A stretch of DNA of 64,000 nt. Origin: Chiridota heheva. Taxonomy: Eukaryota; Echinodermata; Holothuroidea; Apodida; Chiridotidae. Below, piece after piece: positions 49,347 to 61,890 of the stretch. The first letter of the stretch is position 1. Every line of letters starts with the position of its first letter. A program made the position numbers and the translations under genes. The DNA lies in contig JAIGNY010001237.1 of assembly GCA_020152595.1 (NCBI GenBank), positions 408,501 through 472,500 on the forward strand. Reading direction: 5' to 3'. Under the pieces are notes generated by a model. The model worked only from the letters and a program-made list of their open reading frames with translations. It made no database searches and had not been told where the DNA came from.

Positions 49347-49440
49347 TGTATGTATATATAATACTACAAAACTTTGAAAAATTGATCAGCAGCCTACAAT
49401 GCAAGAACCACTGGGGAGGGGGGAACTTCCATATGTGAGG

Positions 49441-50345
<905 letters not shown>

Positions 50346-50575
50346 ATGACTTCAGTAATCAATACAGGACTGTGGAACTTCAGTAATGTACAATACTGTA
50401 GGTGGAATGACTTCAGTAATGTACAATACTGTAGGTGGAAGGACTTCAGTAATGTACAATACTGTAGGTGGAATGACTTCAGTAATGTACAATACTGTAG
50501 GTGGAATGACTTCAGTAATGTACAATACTGTAGGTGGAATGACTTCAGTAATGTACAATACTGTAGGTGGAATGA
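50346..50575 (+). repeat. 33-bp tandem repeat, ~6 copies
   Basis: Unit aatgtacaatactgtaggtg plus gaatgacttcagt. The copies are almost identical; one has gaagg for gaatg. Because 33 is divisible by 3, all frames read through with an 11-residue period, giving misleading open frames on both strands. Confidence 0.92.
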
Positions 50576-51449
50576 ACAGATTGGAATGATATCACCCTTT
50601 ATATTCTGATCCAGTCAGCAAAAATACTACTGAGGAAAATAATAATAAGCATGTCCAACTGCAGAATATTTGGTATAAAATACAGTTACCTGGATCTATG
50701 CTCACACTAACTACTATAGACCATTTAAAACCCAGTTTAAAGGTGATTACTTCGGTATTTCGACCAATCAACTGTTGGGGGATTTTGTCCTTTGTTACTG
50801 AACCAATCGGGTGCAGTTTTGAGGAAAAACTGTAATCAGCAATACATGCGCATATTACCTTCATGTATCATGCACGCACCTATGATATTTGCGCTTAAAA
50901 AAATTGTTTTCATACGCTTAGTCCCATACCGTGCGTGAATTATGCAGATGGCCAAGATTTCCACAGTATCTGATTGGTCAAGAAGGATTCCCCCAGTATA
51001 CGATTAATCCATTATGGACACGTGAATTTCCGCCATGTGTCATTACTTAAATTAGTTTTCCGGAAATTGCCAATTCAGATTTGAAAAGGTCTATCATAGG
51101 GGAACACATGTCCACTTATAAGTTTAGCCTCCCAATTTGATTTATTTTGTGTCCATAAAAATTGTGTACAAATTCCCCTCCCCTAACAACCTCTCCCTCT
51201 CCTTCCACAAGAACATAATAAACATGGCTCACTGCCAGAGACTAACCTCACAAGAGCAAAACTTTGAATTCATATTATTTCTACTTAGCGGACTACAGTA
51301 TCTTACAAGCTTCAACTTAGCTATTATTCCAAAATTATAAAATCTTATACAAAATCATGGAAGAAGTATGTTACCTGAAATGAAACTGCAGTAGATACAA
51401 AGTGAACTTAAGATTTAAAGAAATGCATAACATTCAATTATGTATGTAC
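50576..51449. other. Intergenic, no gene recognised
   Basis: Two gattggtca/ccaatc words lie near 50760-50990, with no promoter context that would support a call. No exon recognised. Confidence 0.35.
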
Positions 51450-51810
51450 CAGACCCTAGCTTTGCTGTTTCACAGGGCAGCCGACCCCGCCCCTCCATGG
51501 GTCCGCTCCGCCAGCCCTGCCACTCATCAGAAAAATTGTTTAAAATATATATATATATATATTTTTTATTTTTAACTTTGTAATCTTAATTAACCTCATT
51601 AATAAAATACCTTACAGAACATAGAATGATAGCATAGTAAGCAATCATCCTGTTTGGCTAATGACTGGTCCTTATCAATCAGAATAGCTAAAACCCAGAC
51701 AGCCTTGAGCCTGGACTCCATGCCAAAAAGACACAGCACTTCGCGCATGCATTAATGTGCCCCTCAACCAGTCTAGCATCCTGCCCCATTTTAAATCAAG
51801 CTGGGGTCTG
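51450..51810. mobile_element. 361-bp hAT-like MITE (CAGACCCTAGCTT family)
   Basis: Left end CAGACCCTAGCTTTGCTGTT, right end inverted CAGACCCCAGCTTGATTTAA. Homologous throughout to 59415-59802 (ataccttaca, cctgtttggct, cgcatgcatta, gtgcccctcaac). A convincing 8-bp duplication was not found. Confidence 0.72.
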
Positions 51811-51942
51811 TACAGTACTGAATGTATATTAATTTAAGCACCTTTAAATTTTATTGAAACAATTTTTGCAATAAATAATCAAGTTCTTGTTTATGATTAG
51901 ATTGATGCAGACACATTCTGTAAAAGTATTTGCAAAATTCAA

Positions 51943-52305
51943 ACATGCTGAAAAGTTTCTCTTTAAGCCTACCGCACCAGAGTTAATTCTAAAAACTCAG
52001 GTATGACAATTACCAACCCGACTTCCTGTTCAGTGTATTGTTTCCACTCCAAACAGTGATTATCTGCCATTCTCATGCACACCACAGCCAAGTAGCCCAA
52101 GGCTATTTGTGTGTGTAAGATTACACAAAACCAGAGCTAAATAATCAAGGCACTTTTGTGATCAAAATCACTCATCTGTGTTAGGTGTTCAAGTGGGAGA
52201 AGTTTGTTTTCAAACTCGTGATAAAATAGCTGTGTATAATGTCTGAGGTGATGTGTGCATTAACTGTGAATAACTGACAGACCATTTCTCCTAAGGAAAG
52301 ATATT
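51943..52305 (+). repeat. Dispersed ~370-bp repeat, copy 2
   Basis: Direct copy of 37981-38353, about 88% similar by eye. Both copies start at aacatgctgaaaagttt or close to it and stop after accatttctcctaa(a/g)gaaag. Confidence 0.85.
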
Positions 52306-52477
52306 GGTAATGAAGATTCTTCTACTCATGATTTAAATCAAATCTAAAGAATATGTTCATAATTCCTATCCTAACCGCAGCTTACATGTAGTTACTGTGT
52401 GTAAACCATTTGTAAATCATTGGTTTTCTCATCAGGAGGTCCTACAGCAATCTCAGAGGTCGGCCGTAGACTGTACG

Positions 52478-52711
52478 CAACTGTATGCTACATCATGTAC
52501 ATACAATACAAATAACCGACATACATATTTGCTTGCACAAAACAAATTAAACAATAAAGTAGTTGTAAATTAAGTCAATTTTAAAGAAGGGATTTAGTAA
52601 TTTGTCCTGTTATTGGCAAAAAAATTAGAACATTAAAATCTAATCTGGAACAGTATTTAAGAAAGTATTGTTCCGTGAAACAGTAGCAACAAATTTATAT
52701 TTTAACCCCTG
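52478..52711 (+). mobile_element. Truncated relative of the 45793-46302 element
   Basis: Matches 46084-46302 in the same orientation (gatgctacatcatgta/tatgctacatcatgta, caataaagtagttgtaaatt, tttgtcctgttat) and ends in the same terminus (aacccctg). The left half is absent. Confidence 0.7.
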
Positions 52712-53409
52712 TAAAGTTATTTCACATGCAGTGATATTTTGAGACCTGGAAAACTTCTGAATCTACTAAACATTGGCTGTTCTACCAGTTAAACATTGAA
52801 CACGATGCGACCAGCAATTTTTTTACAGTAAATCAGACAGGAAAAAAATATTATAAGATGCTTTGACTTGTTGCTTACACACGATGAATGTTTATAATGG
52901 AGGCTTTTTGATTATACTGGAAAATTTGCTAGAAATGCCATTTTCTAGCCATTTTGTTTTATTTGTGGAGAAATTCGCTTCGTAGGGCACTTTTTCTGTC
53001 ACGATGCAAATTTTGCTTTAATGGATGAAGAATCGTCGCATCAGCTATCATCTGACACACTACAGATGACGATCCATCTCTAAAACAAACATTTTCCTTT
53101 GTTTAATTTTATTTTGTTTACAAAATCGCTCGCCGCATCGCATTCGGTGCATAACAGCCTTTATGCTCAGAAATCAAAGCTCTACCTTAGAGCTGCTAAC
53201 TTTCATAAATTAAGAGCTAAAAATATTTGCTTGGTACATGATCCTTACATGCATTACCATTTTTAACTTAACATTCCAATACCATCAATATGGTAATTTT
53301 TAAAATCTTTATCTCCATAATCATCTACTTCACATTACATCCATATTCACTGCCCTCAATGTGCCAAATCATATCTGCTATGTACATATGAATTTCCTTT
53401 ATGCACAGA
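52712..53409. other. Intergenic, no gene recognised
   Basis: No element ends or exons recognised. Confidence 0.4.
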
Positions 53410-53668
53410 TTAAAGAAAAGGTATCGTCCCATAAATAAATTCAGGAGTGAATGCTGTCACACTGGTAACGCCACTTCCGGTTTTCAATTTTCCGTACTTG
53501 CGAGAAATCTGTGATATTATTGATAACACACGTAGGTCCAGGGGATATGTGATCAATAAGATCACATATTTCTCGCGATCAATAGGGAAAATTAAAAACG
53601 GAACTGATGTTACCAGCATGGGGGTGTTCACTTCTAAATGTATTTATGGGACAATACCTTTCCTTTAA
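53410..53668. mobile_element. 259-bp near-perfect foldback MITE at TTAA
   Basis: The two arms of ~115 bp are inverted copies: ggtatcgtcccataaata on the left and ggtattgtcccataaata read inward on the right, continuing through ctggtaac and cgagaaat.tgtgat.ttattgat. The centre is ~30 bp. Both edges carry TTAA (53410-53413, 53665-53668). The palindrome explains two similar 73-codon frames on opposite strands, which are not genes. Confidence 0.85.
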
Positions 53669-54132
53669 AGATCTGCATATGATTTTTTCAGTGGGAAGAC
53701 AAATTGCATAACTTCAAAGAATTAATAAAACCAAATCCTCCATGTTTAAAATAAAAATCTGCACAATCACATTATTTAAGTATAAAAATATAAGTAAGCT
53801 TTCTTAAATTTGTTATAACAATATCAAAAGGATATACTTGTACAAGGCACTGCAGTATCTGGAAGAATTGTTAGTTTGTTACCAAAAACATCTTAAAAAG
53901 ATTAGAAAGACATAAATCATGGAAGCCTGTACAGGACAAATCAAGTTAGAAAATTGAGCACCAAAATGGATTATTTGATAAAAGAGTTCACAAGGAGTGT
54001 CCATTCAACTACTGCAAAGATTAATCATCAATCACAAATAACGATCCATTAAAGGATTAGTGCAGTGGTCAGGCAAGTTCATCTTACATGATGGACAGTC
54101 GGACTCCAACAGAAACACATTATGGTTAAGAA

Positions 54133-54621
54133 CACGGTTTCTTAATTAACTTTTTTTTAAGGGCCACCATTTGACAACAGCCTTGGGCCGCGGGCCAATC
54201 GCGTGAAAAACCAGCATCACATCACAAACAAAACCTGTCAAAACAATTCCTGAATACAAACAAGCTGAGTGCACATGTGATAAGGATGTACGCCAAATGT
54301 CGGCGGTTCTTTTATCTGCCTTCCTTTGACACGCCGCAAGTCTGCCCATTTTACAGCGGAACTACAGATAACATTTTATTTGATAAGCCAAGATGTTTTA
54401 GTGCGCTGATCTGCCTTAGAAAAACCAAAATTATTATAATTTGTGATTTTTACTGATCTCATTCGGATCGAACGGGATGTAGTAAATATTTTTTCCCACT
54501 TTGACCATTGTTCGCGGGCCAGATTGGATTGTCTGGCGGGCCAGATTGGATTGTCTGGCGGGCCAGATTGGATTGTCTGCAGGCCAGATTTGGCCCGCGG
54601 GCTGCCTATTAAGAAATGCTG
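54133..54621. mobile_element. 489-bp hAT (Charlie-like) non-autonomous element
   Basis: Left end CACGGTTTCTTAAT, right end inverted CAGCATTTCTTAAT. Flanking octamers gttaagaa (54125-54132) and gtttagaa (54622-54629) match at 7 of 8. Subterminal gggccgcgggcc and tggcccgcgggc words are typical of this hAT group. The right side contains three ~21-bp units of gggccagattggattgtctg. Confidence 0.8.
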
Positions 54622-54629
54622 GTTTAGAA

Positions 54630-56115
54630 GATTGGGGCTCTAATTCTCATTTTTGCAAAGTTGTTAATGCTTTAAAAACAAATTATAAATAAACTATCCT
54701 AACTTCTTAAATGGTTTCCCTTCAGATGGTAAATTAAAACTTAATTCACTAGATTTTGCTTTCATACTTTAATGACATATCCAATGCTTTTTAAGCCAAA
54801 AATTCTCAGAAAAAAAGATACCAAAATACATAAAGATCTTTTTGGAACGCGAGGATGAGGACATCGCCCAACCTTCCGCACCAGTCATTTCTAATAGAAC
54901 AAGATTTTCAAAATATTATATTTCGTTTATATAAGATGAACATGCTTGACCAAATAATTAAAGGATTAGTTTAGTGGTCAAGCAAGTTTATCTTAAATGA
55001 AAGAAACTTCAAAAAAACAAAATGGTGAAGAAACTGTATCAATATCTTATTATGTTATGGAGATAATCAAATTTAAAGTTCTTGTCTTATCTGTGTAGAA
55101 ATGACTGGTGTGGTAAGTCTACTATGGAAGGTTCTTGTTCTCATCCTCACATTCTTAACGATTGTCCATGTATTTTAAAGAAACTTTATTTAAGTTTTGT
55201 ACTGTTTGAATTAATTTAATCAAACTTTCTCCTGATGGTAAATTATGATTACCCATATAAGATTCTGTTTAACTACTTTCCTGATATATCTAATGGGTTT
55301 CAGCCACAAAATCACAGGACAAAATATGATAGAATACTTCAAGATTTTAAAAAATCTGATGCTATGACGTCTGATTTCAGTCGTTTCTACACAAATGATT
55401 CCAAACTTTAAACATACCAACTTTCTTTCGACGTCTTACTACTCTTCTACGCAGAAAAGACACAGGAGCTTTAAGCTCAACTATCTCTTGGAGCAGAATA
55501 TTATTTTTGAATGCTTTCTTCATCATTTTGTTTCTTTTGAAGTCTTCTTTCATATAAGATAGACTTGCTTGGCCCTTGAACTAATCCTTTTAATACTTGA
55601 ACTGACAAACCTTAATGGAGAGCGATTCTGTAATGTTAATTCCTTTGAAGCAGATTCTGATAAATATATTTGTTGATAAAGAATTGTGAAAGCTTTAATA
55701 TTAACAAAATCTGCTAACTGGGATAAAACTTTCAATACTGTCTATACCATTTGGTTTAACTTTTTGTTCCGTGATAATAATGGATATGACTGACCATTAC
55801 CACAAATTATTAGAAACAAAATGTCACTTGAAATTTTCTTTTCTTGTCAATTACATCTTACAGATGAAAAAGTCATAGAGGTGACTAAGAAAAACAAATT
55901 TTTGAGATTTCATTTACCAAAAAGCTTAGTAATTAAAGTGTAGCTTTGATAGATACAGCAGGACGAGTTGATTGAAAGCACTCTATGAGCACTTAACCTC
56001 TGTCACGGGAAATTCTGCCCACAAATTATTACCCTTCCAAGAAGACAAGTTTTATCACACACCATCAGCAGCTTTTGGAAACATGTTTGTATTACTTGTG
56101 CACCACCTCTTACCC
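54630..56115. other. Intergenic, no gene recognised
   Basis: A diverged duplication may be present: the block around 54055-54085 (ggattagtgcagtggtcaggc) resembles 54963-54995 (ggattagtttagtggtcaagc). No exon recognised. Confidence 0.4.
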
Positions 56116-56123
56116 ATTCTGAC

Positions 56124-56531
56124 TAGGGCTGCCATGTTGATAACTGCAATATCGTGATATTGTTTTTTCCATATCAAAAATATCCTCACCAACAAATCAT
56201 GATATGCCGTTTTCACATGCAACCTGCATTTGTGAAACAGAACAGAATTTCAGAAATATTTCAAACGAATGAGGTTTTTAACAGCATATCTCAGTCTGTT
56301 ATGCTTCCTTTCCTTAGCTCTTATGCGATCTGCCTGCTGAAAACCTCACCAGCTTTCCAGAAGTAATAATCGTAACATAGATATCGCGATATGGTAATTT
56401 ATCGCAATATGGTGATTTATCGCGATATGGTGATTCATCGCGATATGGTGATTTATCGCGATATGGTGATGTATCGCGATATTTTTGTCCGTGATAATCG
56501 ATATCTGCTTTACCTATATCGTGCCGCCTTA
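56124..56531. mobile_element. 408-bp hAT-like MITE with 18-bp TATCGCGATATGG array
   Basis: Left end TAGGGCTGCCATGTTGATAA, right end inverted TAAGGCGGCACGATAT. Flanking octamers attctgac (56116-56123) and gttctgac (56532-56539) match at 7 of 8. Inside the right half are about six 18-bp units of tatcgcgatatggtgatt (56380-56480), then a short dgataatcgatat segment shared with the fragment at 62458-62506. No transposase. Confidence 0.85.
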
Positions 56532-56539
56532 GTTCTGAC

Positions 56540-57136
56540 CCAACCCCTTTTTCTGACTTATTCAACCGATTCACCAAATTTTCATCAAATTCTCACCATA
56601 ATTTTATGATTTAAATTAGAGGAGAAACAGATAGAAGGATGCCAGCACTGCCCCTCTCCACTTTGGTGGCAGAGGTAACATAAAAGGCATATTACCGAAC
56701 AGGATGGATGCAATTTTCTAATCTACACAGCTTCAATATTTTTTTAGGGTAATTGTTAAATAGAAAATTCATTGAAATACTGTAGCATAAAAAAAATCAA
56801 AACTATTAATAACCACCAAAAGATACAAATACATTATACATCATGAAATAACAAAGGCATTGACTGTTATTCTATCACAACCACATTCTGTGATATTTCC
56901 ATTTTCAGAATTATATGTCTAACAATTTCGTTTTAACACACCGGTACCATATTCAGTATAGATTTTGCCATGTAACTGATCTGAAGAAAGCTCTCCTTCT
57001 TTCCATTTAGATTTATCAGATGAAGCAGTATGCCTGAAAGGCTCATCACAATTTCCCTTCCTAAAATTCATCATCAAATGACGAAGACTTTTAAACACTT
57101 ACACCAACTATTATAAAGGCCTCCCTGATTGTAAAC
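56540..57136. other. 3' flank of the zinc-finger gene
   Basis: Downstream on the minus strand of the stop at 57137, so this should contain the 3' UTR. No minus-strand AATAAA was identified and no other gene is visible. Confidence 0.4.
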
Positions 57137-59047
57137 TTACTGGATTTCTGGCCATTCCATGAAATGGCGAGCAGTATGACGTTTCCAGGACTCTTGACCG
57201 ATGAATGACCGATCACAATACTGACAGGTGAAAGAGCTCTTAATATGCTTGCGACTGACCTTCTTATGAATTGTGGATGGATCCTTATTACGATGGCGAT
57301 GTTTCTTCTTGTGTATACTCATCGAGCCGTCCACAGATGAACGGCGACGTTTTGGTGAATTCCCTGCGTTAGACATGGTAGCTTTCTGGTCAGTTTTGAC
57401 TGGCATCTTTCTCTTAAGACCTAGGGCTTCCAAAGGAGAAAGTGGACCATCCCCTGAGAAGTAAGCTCGCTGAGGGTCTTCTCTGTCTGCTTGGTAGCTG
57501 CCAGTTCCTACTGCGTCCAGCTTGTTTTGAAACTCTTCAAACTCTATGCCAAGGGTCAGGCCTGGTTTTAGTTTGTGCTTCTGCTTCGTATCATTTGGTG
57601 ACTTAGCTGATAATTTCTTGAGATGTTTGCTTTTAAGATCCTTATGAAGCTTAAGATGTTCCTTGTAGACATGCTTGAATGGGGTCTCGTAGGTACATCG
57701 GGGGCAATGGTAGTTGGTGTTTTGTGAGTGAATGGTGCGATGGGTCATGAAGTCTTCTTCAATGGTTGTTGAGTAGGAACAGAGATCGCAGGTAAATTTA
57801 TGATCTTCTTCATGAAGTGCAATGTGCCTCTTGATGGAAAATGCTTGACTCGAGGAGAAGGAACAATACGGACACTGCAACGGACGCCTTCCAATGTGCA
57901 TCTGCAAGTGTTCCCGGAGGGACTTTGGCACGGTGGACGCAAATGGGCAGTAAGTGCACTTGAACGGTTTCTCTCTGGTATGGGTTCGAATATGGACATT
58001 CAGGTGACCCTTCTGACTGGATGAATATGGACAAAGATCACATTTAAACGGCTTAGCACCGGTGTGGATGGTCGTGTGTTGAATAAGATTATGTTTACGC
58101 ATTGTCGTGTAGTCACACACGTCACACTTGAATATACGAGTGTTATGTTCATGCTTCATCATATGCTCGTGCAGGATTTCTTGCGAGGAGCAACGGTACG
58201 AGCACCCCTGACACTTAAATGGTTTCTCCTGGTTATGAGTACTTTCATGAACCTTCAGATGCATCTCCTGAAGTGTGGAGTAGTCGCACATACTACAATT
58301 GTAGGGTTTGAATCCTTTATGCATTCTCATGTGTATCACCATTAATCCCGCGCCGAGCCGTCTGGAACCCACACACCTTACAAACATATGGCGACTCTCC
58401 CATGTGAATCAAACCATGGGTCAGGATACCGCTATAATACGGGGTGGAGAAGTCACACAGGTCACACTCATATGAATCATCATCTGTCTTGTGGTACGGC
58501 AGCGCAACCTGTTCCTCAATATCACCCGTAACAATTATACTTGGAACTTGAGACACTTCCTCCTGAGTGTCACTGTCTACATCCCCATTAGCAACAGAAT
58601 GGGCGGAGTCATACTCCAGGTCTATTGAGTCAGCTTGGTCTTCCTGGAAGGCTTCTTTTGAGGCAACCTCAGAAGTGACAGACAGATCGAGTATAACGGA
58701 TTGTGCAGCCCGCTGTGATTTTCCTGGAATCCCATCTGTTTTCATGGATGGTGCCTCACTGGCAGTGTTAGGTGACAATCCCTTCCTAGTAGGCAACTTT
58801 ACTTTCAACATAGTAGACATTCCTAATGCTTTAGAACCACCTCTACCTTTTCCTCTTTTGACCTGTGACATTTTCTGGTAGTCGTCTCCCTGAAAGAAAA
58901 ACAAAAATATGATCATCAAATAAGTGTGAAAGGCATACTGTCTATTGTTACGTATAATTCTTTATAAAAAGCCTTACACAATGGTAAATATTAATGTGCT
59001 TTGGCAGGCCTTACCTCTTCATTCAGTGCCACAGCTAGGTTTACCAT
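57137..59047 (-). CDS. Polydactyl C2H2 zinc-finger protein (eleven fingers), with one frameshift
   Basis: A nuclear DNA-binding protein, probably a transcription regulator. Coding exons read 59047-59015 (MVNLAVALNEE) and 58889-57137, separated by a 125-base intron (donor GAG|gtaagg, acceptor tttctttcag, phase 0). An in-frame ATG at 58871 is the alternative start. After correcting one extra base the product is ~594 aa. It has a basic Gly-rich start (VKRGKGRGGSK), an acidic Ser/Asp-rich segment (~aa 90-140), then ten consecutive C-x2-C-x12-H-x3-H fingers (~aa 155-430), most with a (Y/F)xC-xx-C-x-(Y/F)-(S/T) core. A linker carries basic patches (SPKRRRSSVD, HKKKHRHRNK), likely nuclear localisation signals. 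An isolated finger (CQYCDRSFIGQESWKRHTAR) sits almost at the C-terminus. The frame breaks near 58346 inside finger 2 (CKVCGFQTARRG | LMVIHMRMH). A multi-finger cluster plus a lone C-terminal CDRSF finger recalls REST/ZFP64-like proteins, but orthology is not shown. Further 5' exons may lie above 59047. Confidence 0.9.
58890..59014 (-). other. Intron of the zinc-finger gene (125 bp)
   Basis: On the minus strand it opens gtaaggcctg and closes ttttctttcag. It separates two coding exons in phase 0. Confidence 0.75.
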
Positions 59048-59414
59048 CAGACTATACGCTAAATAAAATACTGTATTCAAGAGCAAAAGTACTTAATTCA
59101 AAAAAGCTGATTTTTCTGAATGTTTTAACATTTCAATGTGTCACACTTTATATCAATAGGAAGCTTAACTGACAGTACTCCATGACCTCTGGTAAATCTG
59201 TAAATGTGGAATTGATGGGGACCGTGACTGGAGCAACGCTAGCTACATTAAATAGTATTAAATATGTAGAATGTTTTAAGTTTTGTAACAATTTTAACTG
59301 ATTTCCAACTTCAAAATCTGTTGATGTATACACAAATTACCATGACATAGTTGATTGGGATGTCCTCTTATTCTGTTTTTCATATTCAAGCGTTCATAAT
59401 GTTTCTTTAAATGA
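59048..59414. other. Upstream of the zinc-finger start
   Basis: On the minus strand a pyrimidine-rich segment ending in tattttatttag (just above 59060) could be an acceptor, so the ATG exon may itself follow an untranslated exon. No promoter elements were recognised. Confidence 0.35.
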
Positions 59415-59802
59415 CAGTGCCCTAACTTTGCTGTTTCAGGAGGGCAGCCCCCTGTCCCTTCGTTGGCCCCACCCGCCCATTTTTGTTTTGGCTTGCTCCT
59501 CATCATGAATGTTTTTTAAATCATTAAAAATTAAATCTTAATAAACTTCATAAATGAAATACCTTACATGGATACAGAATACATAATGACAGCACAGTAA
59601 GAAATTGTCCTGTTTGGCTCATGAATAGTCGTCATCAGTCAGAATAGTTTCATCCAAAATCCCAGAGCATCCGCTGGGGGCTTAAGCCGTACGGAGGAGC
59701 CCCTGGACCCCACACCTAAAAGGCACAGCGCTTCGCATGCATTATTGTGCCCCTCAACAAATCTAGCAGCCTGCCCCCTTTTTAAATCAAGCTAGGGGTT
59801 TG
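59415..59802. mobile_element. 388-bp hAT-like MITE (CAGTGCCCTA family)
   Basis: Left end CAGTGCCCTAACTTTGCTGT, right end inverted CAAACCCCTAGCTTGATTTA. Homologous to 51450-51810 with an extra ~30-bp segment (gcatccgctgggggcttaag) near the middle. Confidence 0.72.
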
Positions 59803-59879
59803 AATGACTGTGGTACAAGATTAAAGAACATCATGTTTTATACAGTACATAGGCAAATAGAGAGCTATTCAAACCAGAA

Positions 59880-61730
59880 CCAAAAGGTTTTGTGGTTCTG
59901 ATACATTTTTGTTCATATGCTGACTGATTTGCAAATTTTGTATTAACTGCCATGTCATTGGATCTGACGATATATTTGTTCCATGTTTATTCATAAACCA
60001 TGATATTTATTCATAAACCACACCCACCATGCAGATCATTAAAAATGTTGACAACATTAGTACAGTATATGCAAAAACGATTGCTCATTTATCCTATTTC
60101 AAGGATTTGTCGGTCAGCCCCGCTTAATTATTAATATTCATGACATGACTTCCACAATAGCAGAACATACAGACCATACCCATCTGTGTACCACATATGA
60201 TATAAGTCTGATATACCGTTCATGGGGTATGGTGATTACAATAATTTTTGAGCACTTTCTCACATTAAGCCACGCCCGCCTACCATGCATATTAATGACA
60301 TCTGTTGATAACATAAACATGCACAATTACCAACATTATCATGACCAGTAAGACGCAAAACGGACATACGGTTGCTTATGTATTAAGCCCCGCCCATTCA
60401 TTAATATGCATGACCATCACAAACAATAGAGCACATCTGCAGACCATGGGCTATCTGTGTAGCAAACATGTCGTGAATCAATTTATTGTTTTAGGGATAT
60501 CGTGTTTACAAGCTCTTTTCAGCACAATCATATTAAGCCCCGCATACTACACATTGAATGAAATTCACTGTTTTTATACAATCAACTTGTACAGCTAACA
60601 TCATAACTTGTAGCACATATGAAACAAAAATAAATATGTAATTGTTAAAATATAAACATTTCAAGATTTTTACATTAAGCCCCGCTTACTAATTAATATG
60701 CATGACATCACCACCCCAAAAGAATATGGCACATCTGCAGACCATGGACTATTTGTGTACCACACATGACATAAATGCAGTTTATCATTCTTGAGATTAC
60801 ATGTTTACAAGCTCTTTTTTGGCAAAATTATATTAAGCCCGCCACTATGCATATTATTGAAATTCAATGTTTTTACACAATAAGTACAGTACACACCAGC
60901 TAACATCATGATTGTACCAAATATGAAACAAAGCAGGCATGCGATTGTTTAAATTGACATTTCCAGATTTTTTAATTAAGCCCCACCATTATTACTTATT
61001 AATATGCATGACATCACCATCAAAAACAATAGGGCACATCTACACATCATGGGCTATCTGCCATGTACCACAGATGACATGTATCCACCTAACCATTCTT
61101 GAGATACCAACAAGCTTTTTTCATTAAAATCATATTAAGCCCCGCCCACAACGCATATTAATGAAATTAAAGTTTTCATACCATGAACATGTGCACACTA
61201 GCTAACATAAAAACTATGCTAAATATGAAAGAAAACAAAACATGCGATTGTTAAAATATGGGAATTTCAAGATTTTTATAATAAATCCCACCTACTATTA
61301 ATATGCATGACATCACCATCAAAAAAATAGGGCACATCTACGGACCATGGGCTATCTGTGTACCACATATGACATGAATCCATTTACCATTCTTGAGATA
61401 CCATGTTTACAAGCTCTTTTCAGCAAAATCATATTAAGCCCTGTCCACTATGCATATTAATGAAATTCAACATTTCTAAACCATGAACATGTATGTATAC
61501 ATTAGCTAACATTATAAATATACCAAATATGAAATAAAACAAACATGCGATTGTTAAAATGTGAGTATTTCAAGATTTTTACATTAAGCCCCATCTACTC
61601 ATTAATATCCATAACATCACCATCAAAAACAATATGGCACATCTACGGACCATGGGCTATCTTTGTACCACATACAGTATGACATGAATCCAGATTACTG
61701 TTCTTGAGATATTGCGTTTACGAGCTAGGT
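59880..61730 (+). repeat. Satellite-like ~300-bp repeat array, plus orientation
   Basis: About six units start near 60113, 60382, 60674, 60975, 61280 and 61582, spaced 269-305 bp. Each contains ttaagccccgccca near attaatatgcatgacatcac, then cacatctacggaccatgggc, tatctgtgtaccacata, cattcttgagatacc, and a second ttaagccccgccca with tgcatattaatgaaattc. The two GC-box plus attaatatgcat blocks are in opposite arrangement, giving a dimeric monomer. It is the inverted counterpart of 28140-29080. Units are ~75-85% similar, so the array is old. Confidence 0.88.
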
Positions 61731-61734
61731 GTCA

Positions 61735-61890
61735 CATACATACATACTGTACATACATACTGTACATACATACATGTACATACATACATGTACAAACAGT
61801 ACATACATACTGTACATACATACTGTACATACATACATACTGTACATACATACATACATACATACTGTACATACATACATATACACGCCA
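61735..61890 (+). repeat. (TACA)n microsatellite with TGTACA variants
   Basis: Tetranucleotide tract of catacatactgtacatacat type, directly abutting the end of the satellite-like array. Confidence 0.92.

Noticed and set aside
50346-50609. Repetitive 11-residue-period proteins on both strands
   Set aside because: The 33-bp tandem repeat keeps every frame open; there is no start context or splice support.
53410-53668. Two similar 73-codon frames on opposite strands, looking like a duplicated gene pair
   Set aside because: They are mirror images created by the foldback MITE.
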